From: Acidobacteriota bacterium
GTDB taxonomy: Bacteria; Acidobacteriota; Terriglobia; Terriglobales; Acidobacteriaceae
Direction of reading: 5' to 3'
DNA length: 6,484 nucleotides
Assembly (NCBI GenBank): GCA_021819255.1
Contig: JAKART010000140.1
Location: 1-6,484, forward strand
The notes under the pieces were generated by a model. It saw only the letters and a program-made list of their open reading frames with translations. It was not told the origin of the DNA and did no database searches. Position numbers and translations under genes: made by a program. Below are positions 1 to 4,839 of this stretch, piece by piece. Each line of letters starts with the position of its first letter. Position 1 is the first letter of the stretch.

Positions 1-1603
1 CGACCGCGCGCACGCGCCGGTTGCCCAGGTGATCGATGTCATCCACCGCGCCGATATTCTTGCGCAGCTTGAGCAGATAGCGGATGGTGCCGTAGAAGTC
101 TTCCGGCATCAGAGTGCGCTTGTCCAGCCCGGCGGCGTCCTGGTTCTCATAGAGCTTGATGTTGAACTTGAGCCGGCCCACACGCGAGAAGTCGTACTTG
201 CGCGGATCGAAGAACATACCCTCAAAGAGAGCGGTTGCGGTATCCAGGGTCGGGGGGTCGCCGGGGCGCAGCTTGCGGTAGATCTCGATCAGCGCCTCTT
301 CCGGCTTCCGCACCGAGTCGCGCCGCAACGTGTTGGAGATGATATTGCCCACATCGTCGCGCTCCGGGAAGAAGACCTGCAGATGGGTCACGCCGCTTTG
401 CAGGATCTTGTGCAGCTTGTCGGCCGTCAGCTCGGCGTTGGCCTCATAGAGCAGCTCGCCGGTGCTCATATCCACCACATCGGCGGCCAGCATGGCGCCG
501 TCAAACTCGCCCGGCTCAACCTCAATCTGCTCCAGGCCGGCGGCGCGGATGTGCCTGAGAGTGGAGGCGCCGATCTTCTTGCCCGCGGCCACCAGCTCCT
601 CCTTGCCCGCCCCCTTGGGCCCGGGCAGGTGCAGGGCCACGGCGCTGCGGGTGCCCACCAAATGAGTCGGCTTATCCTCCGGCGTCAGCGCCCAAAAGAG
701 CTTGCCTTCCTTCACCGTGATGTTGTCCACCACATAGAAGGTCTTGAGGATCTCCTCATCGGTGCGCAGACCAAGGGCGCGCAGAAAGATGGTCGCGGGA
801 AACTTACGCTTGCGATCGATGCGCACGTAAAGGGTGTTCTTCTGGTCGTACTCGAACTCCACCCAGCTACCGCGGTAGGGAATGATCTTGCCCAGGAAGT
901 AGGTACGGTTGTTGGCCGTCTCAAAGAACACTCCGGGAGACCGGTGCAACTGGCTCACGATCACCCGCTCGGTGCCGTTCACGATGAAGGTGCCGTTGGC
1001 GCTCATCAGCGGAATGTCGCCAAAGAAGACCTCCTGCTCCTTCATGTCGCGCAACGTCTTGACTCCGGTCTCCGGGTCCTTGTCGTAAATCTTCAGCCGG
1101 ATGGTCACCTTGAGCGGGGCTGAGTAGGTCATCCCCCGCTCCTCGCACTCCGCCTGGTCGTACTTGAGCTGCAGACCCACCGGGTCGCCGCACTTGGTGC
1201 AGAAATCAGGAGTGTTCTTGTTGTAGGTGCCGCAGAACTTGCAGAGGACATCGCCGGGATGGAAGGGATCGGTGATCACCATGTGACCGCAGGTGGTGCA
1301 GGCGGTGCGCAGATGGTTCAGCCCCTTGAGGTAGCCGCACTTGCACTCCCAGTTGCCAATGGTGTAATCCACAAACTCCAACTCGGAGACGTTGCGGAAG
1401 TCGGTAATGGGAAAGACCGAGGTGAAGACCGATTGCAGGCCGTTGTCCTCGCGCTCCCGGGGCAACTTGTCCATCTGCAGGAAGCGCTCGTAGCTGCGTC
1501 GCTGCACCTCGATCAGGTTGGGGATCTGGATGCTGGTTGGAATCTTGGAAAAGTCCAGGCGGGTGCGAATCGCGCGCATTTCGGTGGGGGCTGAGTTCGA
1601 CAT
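1..1603 (-). CDS. rpoB: RNA polymerase beta subunit RpoB, N-terminal 534 codons (3' end outside window)
   Basis: Beta subunit of the core RNA polymerase, which forms one side of the active-site cleft. The translation begins [15 protein letters not shown] and carries beta hallmarks: [16 protein letters not shown] near residues 27-42, [19 protein letters not shown] at about 210-228, [14 protein letters not shown] at about 240-253, [14 protein letters not shown] in the second half, and DIDHLGNRR at 522-530, four residues before the window edge. The rifampicin-binding region and the rest of the protein lie outside. Between residues 83 and 147 sits an extra segment with cysteine pairs C87/C89, C102/C105, C121/C124 and C135/C138 that E. 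coli beta lacks. The start at 1603 is supported by an AGGAG five bases upstream and by the N-terminal fit to the family. It follows rplL as usual, but across an unusually long 790-bp gap. rpoC would be expected beyond the left edge. Confidence 0.98.
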   Translation of the reverse strand, partial: MSNSAPTEMRAIRTRLDFSKIPTSIQIPNLIEVQRRSYERFLQMDKLPREREDNGLQSVFTSVFPITDFRNVSELEFVDYTIGNWECKCGYLKGLNHLRTACTTCGHMVITDPFHPGDVLCKFCGTYNKNTPDFCTKCGDPVGLQLKYDQAECEERGMTYSAPLKVTIRLKIYDKDPETGVKTLRDMKEQEVFFGDIPLMSANGTFIVNGTERVIVSQLHRSPGVFFETANNRTYFLGKIIPYRGSWVEFEYDQKNTLYVRIDRKRKFPATIFLRALGLRTDEEILKTFYVVDNITVKEGKLFWALTPEDKPTHLVGTRSAVALHLPGPKGAGKEELVAAGKKIGASTLRHIRAAGLEQIEVEPGEFDGAMLAADVVDMSTGELLYEANAELTADKLHKILQSGVTHLQVFFPERDDVGNIISNTLRRDSVRKPEEALIEIYRKLRPGDPPTLDTATALFEGMFFDPRKYDFSRVGRLKFNIKLYENQDAAGLDKRTLMPEDFYGTIRYLLKLRKNIGAVDDIDHLGNRRVRAV

Positions 1604-1608
1604 GCTGT

Positions 1609-1613
1609 CTCCT
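1609..1613 (-). promoter_or_regulatory. Ribosome binding site of rpoB
   Basis: On the minus strand AGGAG stands five bases before the ATG at 1603. It fixes the rpoB start, and no better in-frame start with a Shine-Dalgarno sequence is visible upstream. Confidence 0.8.
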
Positions 1614-1977
1614 GATGCATCGGCCGGCGCTTGTTCACCAGCTGACGCTTGGCTCGTTGGCTCGAGGCTCCCCGCCGGCGGCTCGAAGTGCGCGTTGCTG
1701 ACTCGCGGCGGCTCCGGCACCCGGCGAAGAGGAGAAGCCGCCGCTGCCGCGGCGCCTCTCATGGGTCTTGATGTGCGCCTGTTCCGCTGCCTGCTCTCCT
1801 CGCAGAGAAAGCAACTGAAGCGCGTCCTACAAACCCCAGCGAAGCATTCTGCGGGGTGAAAACCTGATGCGGCAGCCGGCTTGGCTCCCAGGGGCGATTT
1901 GCCACGCAAGCCCCGCTGCTGGTATATCTCTACGCAGCGCCGGAAGGAACGGCCCGAATGACGATGCGACAGCCAAG

Positions 1978-2053
1978 GCTCTCCGGCCCGCGCTGCGGCA
2001 TCCGGCGGTCGGAGACGCCGAAAGCGCCCTGCGGGACGTCCTGCCCGGAGAGC
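1978..2053 (-). other. Three-tier stem-loop in the rpoB leader
   Basis: A perfect 9-bp inverted repeat (gctctccgg at 1978-1986, ccggagagc at 2045-2053) encloses a 5-bp pair (cccgc 1987-1991 with gcggg 2031-2035) and an inner 5-bp hairpin (cggcg 2003-2007 with cgccg 2016-2020, 8-base loop). The arms nest without conflict, so the minus-strand transcript could fold into one long structure. No T-run follows, so it is not a standard intrinsic terminator. Its position before rpoB would suit an RNase processing site or leader element, which is inference. Confidence 0.5.
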
Positions 2054-2114
2054 GCGCACTTTAGATTCCCAAGTGATCTGACACAGAAACGGTGGATAAT
2101 CGCCGCCCTTTGAT

Positions 2115-2176
2115 CCCGCACGCGATGCGGGCCCAACGTTTGCCGCTTGTCGCACGTTTGCACCTTGTGGGCCCGC
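2115..2176 (-). other. Two overlapping, mutually exclusive hairpins
   Basis: A perfect 9-bp inverted repeat (gcgggccca at 2127-2135, tgggcccgc at 2168-2176) spans a 32-base loop. The loop carries the 8-bp direct repeat acgtttgc at 2136-2143 and 2154-2161. A second, tight hairpin (cccgca 2115-2120, loop cgcga, tgcggg 2126-2131) uses the same bases as the outer arm of the first. Only one can form at a time, the geometry expected of an attenuator-like switch. No T-run is present. Confidence 0.45.
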
Positions 2177-2270
2177 CGCTCAAACCACAAGATGGCCGGC
2201 TCCATAACCTGCTTCGCAGTGCCAGGATGAGCCGGATGAAACTTGATGATGGAATTTTGACCTTTAGAAC

Positions 2271-2304
2271 CCCGCAGAAAACATTGCGCCGAGGCGTCTG
2301 CGGG
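2271..2304 (-). other. 8-bp inverted repeat in the rplL-rpoB spacer
   Basis: cccgcaga at 2271-2278 pairs perfectly with tctgcggg at 2297-2304 around an 18-base loop. The left arm lies inside an 11-bp segment (2269-2279) that is also complementary to 1847-1857, so it has two possible pairing partners in the same spacer. Confidence 0.4.
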
Positions 2305-2319
2305 AGTCTCCCATTAGAG

Positions 2320-2348
2320 AGAATACCCCAGATTCGCCCCGGCTGCAA
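2320..2348 (-). promoter_or_regulatory. Possible promoter directed at rpoB
   Basis: On the minus strand a -35-like TTGCAG (2343-2348) is followed after exactly 17 bases by a -10-like TATTCT (2320-2325). Matches to the sigma-70 consensus are 3/6 and 4/6. Transcription would start near 2313 and give a leader of about 710 bases before rpoB. The match is weak and could be chance. Confidence 0.25.
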
Positions 2349-2361
2349 CAGGCTGGATGGG

Positions 2362-2378
2362 GGCAGGCGGAGCCTGCC
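2362..2378 (-). other. Short palindromic hairpin just after rplL
   Basis: ggcaggc (2362-2368), loop gga, gcctgcc (2372-2378): a perfect 7-bp stem that begins 15 bases downstream of the rplL stop. On the minus strand it is followed by CCCATCC and not by T residues, so an intrinsic terminator is unlikely. It could protect the rplL 3' end, act as a pause or processing point, or be one copy of a small dispersed palindromic repeat. Confidence 0.55.
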
Positions 2379-2393
2379 GTCACCCACCCGGAA

Positions 2394-2768
2394 CTACTTG
2401 ATCTCGACGGTCGCGACGCCCTCGAACTTCTTGGCGATCGCCGCCGCATCATCCTTCGAGATGTTCTCCTTCAGGGCCTTGGGAGCGCCGTCGACCAGAT
2501 CCTTGGCCTCCTTCAACCCCAGCGCGGTAACCTCTCGCACAGCCTTGATGGTATTGATCTTGTTGGCCCCGGCATCCTTCAGGATCACCGTGAACTCGGT
2601 CTTCTCTTCCACCGCGGGAGCCGCGGCGGCCGCGCCCGCCGCCGGCGCCGCCGCTACCGCAGCCGCCGCCGAGACGCCCAGGCGCTCCTCAAGCTTCTTC
2701 ACCAACTCCGCCGCCTCAAGCAGGCTGAGGCCTACGATCTGATCTTCCAACTGCTGAATGTCCGCCAT
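2394..2768 (-). CDS. rplL: 50S ribosomal protein L7/L12
   Basis: Component of the ribosomal stalk that recruits and stimulates the translational GTPases. Several L7/L12 dimers bind the C-terminal helix of L10. The protein has 124 residues, the usual family length, in the usual three parts: an N-terminal dimerisation and L10-binding helical region (1-32, [20 protein letters not shown]...), an Ala/Pro/Gly hinge (about 33-52), and a globular C-terminal domain (about 53-124) with [18 protein letters not shown], the helix around [19 protein letters not shown] that contacts GTPases, and the ending VATVEIK. The start at 2768 has GGAG four bases upstream within GGAGAGAG. It lies 155 bp after rplJ and 790 bp before rpoB. 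It is normally made in molar excess over L10, consistent with having its own ribosome binding site. Confidence 0.98.
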   Translation of the reverse strand: MADIQQLEDQIVGLSLLEAAELVKKLEERLGVSAAAAVAAAPAAGAAAAAPAVEEKTEFTVILKDAGANKINTIKAVREVTALGLKEAKDLVDGAPKALKENISKDDAAAIAKKFEGVATVEIK

Positions 2769-2867
2769 CTCTCTCTCCGTATACGTAAAAGTTGCAAAAC
2801 CCGATGCCGCTCTGCTTCCGATTCAACTTACCTGAAACCTGTTCCGTTCCAGGCTGCTCCGGCCTTG

Positions 2868-2901
2868 CCGAGTTTCCGATGCGCCCAGACTGCGCACTCG
2901 G
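2868..2901 (-). other. Bulged hairpin between rplJ and rplL
   Basis: ccgag (2868-2872) pairs with ctcgg (2897-2901), and tgcgc (2880-2884) with gcgca (2892-2896). The two 5-bp stems stack with a 7-base one-sided bulge and a 7-base loop. In the minus-strand transcript it begins 22 bases after the rplJ stop. No T-run follows. It may be a processing or partial pause element that affects the L10:L12 ratio (inference). Confidence 0.4.
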
Positions 2902-2923
2902 CGAAGACCACAGCGAAACTTGG

Positions 2924-3583
2924 TTATCCCTGGGCAGGATCGAGGCCGGCCGCCTCTTCCGCCTGCGACGCGGTGGCGCTCTCCGGCTCCGCTGCGGCAG
3001 ACGGCTGGTTGCCATGCGCCGCCGAAACCTCCGCGACCGCAGCTTTGACCGCGGCGGCGCCAAACTTGCCCTTTTCCACACCCTGGTTGATCACCACCGC
3101 GAGATCCCGCCCGGCGGCGTTGATCACCGTCGCCAGACGCTGCGCCGGCGACTGGATGAGGAACATCAACTTGGAGAAGAGCTCCTCCTTGCCGGGCAGC
3201 TTGGCCAGCGAGTCAATCTGCTCCACCGTAATCACCTTGCCGTCCACGATGCCCAGCTTGAAGGTGTACTCCGCATTGTCCTTTACCCAGGTCGAGAGCG
3301 CCTTGGCCAGCGCCACCGGATCTCCCGAGGTGTAGGCCACCGAGTTGACTCCCTTGAGTCCTTGCAGCGCCTTCTCCACTCTGGTGCCCTGACTGCTCCT
3401 GGCGGCCAGTTTGTTCTTGACCACGTGGTAGCTTCCACCGGCGGCGCGAATCACCTTGCGCAGCTCAAAGTCCTTGGAGGCGGTCAGCCCCTTGAACGTG
3501 CCGATGATAGCCGAAGTCGAGCTCTCCAGCTCCACTGCCAGCGCCTTGACCTTCTCGCTCTTCTTTGCCTTGGTTAATGCCAT
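2924..3583 (-). CDS. rplJ: 50S ribosomal protein L10
   Basis: L10 anchors the L7/L12 dimers to 23S rRNA at the base of the stalk, and the L10-L12 complex is a known autorepressor of its own operon. The start [20 protein letters not shown] with [23 protein letters not shown] is the conserved rRNA-binding start of the family. The middle ([29 protein letters not shown]) and the L12-binding helix (about 140-172, [27 protein letters not shown]) are intact. At 219 residues it is longer than the usual 165-180, because residues about 175-219 form an Ala/Glu/Ser-rich tail with no recognisable fold. I chose 3583 as start from family alignment, with an AGG six bases upstream. The same frame stays open upstream to an ATG at 3802, described separately. 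It is preceded by a 242-bp leader-like spacer after rplA. Confidence 0.96.
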   Translation of the reverse strand: MALTKAKKSEKVKALAVELESSTSAIIGTFKGLTASKDFELRKVIRAAGGSYHVVKNKLAARSSQGTRVEKALQGLKGVNSVAYTSGDPVALAKALSTWVKDNAEYTFKLGIVDGKVITVEQIDSLAKLPGKEELFSKLMFLIQSPAQRLATVINAAGRDLAVVINQGVEKGKFGAAAVKAAVAEVSAAHGNQPSAAAEPESATASQAEEAAGLDPAQG

Positions 3584-3802
3584 TGTGAACCTGACCTTTA
3601 CCGGCCGGCGGCGTATCGCCAGCCCCATCATCCAAATGCTTCGATTCTTCGATCTTTCAGCCCTTCGGTCTTTCGATCTTTCGGCCCTTCGATTCTTCGA
3701 TCTTTCAGCCCTTCGGTCTTTCGATCTGGCCGGAGATCCCAGCTCTGCCTGATCCGCTTCCGCCGGCTCCAACCCAGCTTTGCCACCAGGCGCGGGAGCC
3801 AT
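3584..3802 (-). other. In-frame open extension upstream of rplJ
   Basis: From an ATG at 3800-3802 the rplJ frame reads 73 codons without a stop into the conserved L10 start. An AAGG stands seven bases before that ATG, so translation from here is possible. The extra peptide contains the repeat [16 protein letters not shown], produced by the 24-bp DNA repeat, and otherwise resembles no known domain. L10 proteins do not normally carry such an N-terminal extension, and one would precede the rRNA-binding face. I therefore consider it more likely an untranslated leader that is open by chance. Confidence 0.3.
3639..3734. repeat. 24-bp tandem repeat, four units in ABAB order
   Basis: Four head-to-tail 24-bp units at 3639-3662, 3663-3686, 3687-3710 and 3711-3734. 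Units 1 and 3 are identical. Unit 4 matches unit 2 for its first 17 bases and then diverges. Overall, 3639-3679 and 3687-3727 are identical over 41 bp with a 48-bp period. The units share the core TCGATCT and differ as cttcgattc versus cttcggtct. The array lies in the rplA-rplJ spacer, in the rplJ leader. Because 24 is a multiple of three, copy-number changes would not shift the upstream reading frame. Confidence 0.95.
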
Positions 3803-3825
3803 CCCCGAGCCTTGAATCCGCGCCC

Positions 3826-4539
3826 TTACGCCTTGGCCGCAACCTCTGCGACGGCCGGCTCCAGCTCAATGCCCGGGCCCATGGTTGAGCTGAGTACGAT
3901 CCGCTTGATGTACTTGCCCTTGGCGGCGGAAGGCTTGGCCTTCACCACCGAGGAGATCACCATCAGCGCATTGGCCTCCAGCTTGTCCGGGCTGAAGGAG
4001 AGTTTGCCAACCGGCACATGCACCAAGGCGGTCTTATCCGCACGGAACTCGACCTTGCCGGCCTTGATCTCCCGGATGGCTCCGGCCACGTCGGTGGTCA
4101 CCGTGCCCGTCTTGGGATTGGGCATCAGGCCGCGCGGCCCCAACACCTTGCCCAGACGCCCTACGGAGCGCATCATATCCGGGGTTGCGATGAGGGCGTC
4201 GAAGCCGGTCCAGTTCTCTTTCTGGATCTTCTCCACCATCTCCTCGCCGCCCACGAACTCCGCGCCCGCCGCTTCGGCCTCTTTTACCTTGTCACCGGAG
4301 GCGATCACCGCCACCACCTTGGTCTTGCCGCCCAGGCCGTGGGGCAGCACCACGGTGCCGCGCACCATCTGATCGGCGTGCCGCGTGTCTACACCCAGCC
4401 GCATGGTCAGATCGACGGTCTCGTCGAACTTGGCGTACTTGGCCTTCTGCAGCAGGGGAATCGCCTCGCCGATGGCATACGGACGCGGCTCCACGAGCGC
4501 GCGCGCCTTCGCAATATTCTTGGATGTCTTCTTTGCCAT
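3826..4539 (-). CDS. rplA: 50S ribosomal protein L1
   Basis: L1 binds the L1 stalk of 23S rRNA and helps move deacylated tRNA out of the E site. In many bacteria it also represses translation of the L11-L1 mRNA by binding a mimic of its rRNA site. The protein has 237 residues, a normal length. It starts [18 protein letters not shown] and contains the conserved [19 protein letters not shown] followed by [14 protein letters not shown] (about 116-147, the L1 signature), [20 protein letters not shown] (157-176) and the end [13 protein letters not shown]. The start at 4539 fits the family, with GAGG four bases upstream. The frame runs open upstream to 4602, but that stretch ([17 protein letters not shown]...) is unlike L1. 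rplK, the usual upstream neighbour, is absent. A divergent transporter gene lies there instead, so rplA probably has its own promoter. Confidence 0.97.
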   Translation of the reverse strand: MAKKTSKNIAKARALVEPRPYAIGEAIPLLQKAKYAKFDETVDLTMRLGVDTRHADQMVRGTVVLPHGLGGKTKVVAVIASGDKVKEAEAAGAEFVGGEEMVEKIQKENWTGFDALIATPDMMRSVGRLGKVLGPRGLMPNPKTGTVTTDVAGAIREIKAGKVEFRADKTALVHVPVGKLSFSPDKLEANALMVISSVVKAKPSAAKGKYIKRIVLSSTMGPGIELEPAVAEVAAKA

Positions 4540-4584
4540 ATTTCCTCGTCTTCCACCCCGGCATGCGCTCTTCCGCAAGGGCGT

Positions 4585-4618
4585 GGTTCGACCGGTCTGC
4601 ACGGGAGTGCAGACAACC
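4585..4618 (-). other. Hairpin in the rplA 5' leader, possible L1 or leader regulatory site
   Basis: In the minus-strand transcript GTCTGCAC, loop TCCC, GTGCAGAC forms a perfect 8-bp stem (plus coordinates 4595-4614). Flanking GGTT (4615-4618) and AACC (4585-4588) can add a lower 4-bp stem, leaving a six-base one-sided bulge CGGTCG on the 3' side. Two stems joined by a 3'-sided asymmetric loop resemble in outline the 23S rRNA site bound by L1, but the conserved loop bases are not clearly present. No T-run follows, so a terminator is unlikely. Confidence 0.55.
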
Positions 4619-4623
4619 TTCTA

Positions 4624-4652
4624 AGTATGCCGAATTCTCCCGGAAAGTGCAA
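4624..4652 (-). promoter_or_regulatory. Probable sigma-70-type promoter of rplA
   Basis: On the minus strand TTGCAC (4647-4652) and CATACT (4624-4629) are separated by exactly 17 bases. They match the -35 and -10 consensus at 3/6 and 4/6. Transcription would start near 4617, right at the base of the rplA leader hairpin, leaving a leader of about 80 bases. The need for a promoter here, since rplK is not upstream, raises its likelihood. Confidence 0.45.
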
Positions 4653-4765
4653 ACGCAACTCCGCCCCCGCGATCCCGCTCCGGTGACGTCGGCCGGCCCG
4701 CGCCGGTGCTCGCCAGGTTCAGCCTTCCGGGCTGCGCTACACTGGAGCAGCTTGGCTGGAGATAA

Positions 4766-4789
4766 CGCTCCCGGAGCGGGCTGGGAGCG
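4766..4789 (+). other. Stem-loop in the 5' region of the SulP gene
   Basis: cgctccc (4766-4772) pairs perfectly with gggagcg (4783-4789) around a 10-base loop, about 50 bases before the start codon. Any role in expression of the transporter is speculation. Confidence 0.35.
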
Positions 4790-4839
4790 GGCAAGGCGCG
4801 GCGTCTTCCGGCAGAGCTGCCCGTTCAATACCAGGAACG

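Larger units (their letters stand above)
1604..2393 (-). other. Long rplL-rpoB intergenic spacer rich in inverted repeats
   Basis: This 790-bp stretch separates rplL from rpoB. Short open frames exist on both strands, but their translations look like no protein I know: Arg/Ser/Pro-rich, no domain pattern, no good ribosome binding site. I read it as non-coding. It holds at least four perfect inverted repeats of 7 to 9 bp, listed separately, and one weak promoter-like pair. A second, weaker -10-like TATACC lies at 1921-1926 on the minus strand, with only a poor -35 17 bases upstream. An 8-bp tandem duplication (TTGGCTCG twice, plus strand) sits at 1649-1664. In E. coli the rplL-rpoB gap is about 320 bp and holds an attenuator and an RNase III site. 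A similar control point is a reasonable inference here, but no homology is visible. Confidence 0.75.
4540..4839. other. Divergent intergenic region between rplA and the SulP gene
   Basis: 300 bp with no coding region I can support. The left half carries, for rplA on the minus strand, a promoter-like pair and a hairpin leader, listed separately. The right half serves the transporter. A TACACT at 4738-4743 could be a plus-strand -10 box, but no convincing -35 lies upstream of it. Translations of the minus strand here show no trace of L11 or NusG, so I see no decayed rplK. Confidence 0.7.

Noticed and set aside
29..1123. Long open frame on the plus strand opposite rpoB (364 codons)
   Set aside because: It is the shadow of rpoB in GC-rich DNA. 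Its translation has no recognisable domain, whereas the minus strand gives an unmistakable RpoB.
2362..2378. Rho-independent terminator after rplL
   Set aside because: The stem is perfect, but neither strand has a T-run after it, and rpoB is normally co-transcribed with rplL.
1867..2387. Several short open frames on both strands in the rplL-rpoB spacer
   Set aside because: They overlap each other, lack good ribosome binding sites, and translate to sequences without family resemblance.
3639..3734. CRISPR array
   Set aside because: The units are contiguous with no unique spacers between them. This is a simple tandem repeat.
4540..4602. Upstream start for rplA at 4602
   Set aside because: The added 21 residues do not resemble L1, and GAGG just before the conserved MAKKTSK start at 4539 supports the shorter form.
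4540..4839. Remnant of rplK or a tRNA gene beside rplA
   Set aside because: No L11-like peptide appears in any frame, and I see no cloverleaf or T-arm-like sequence.
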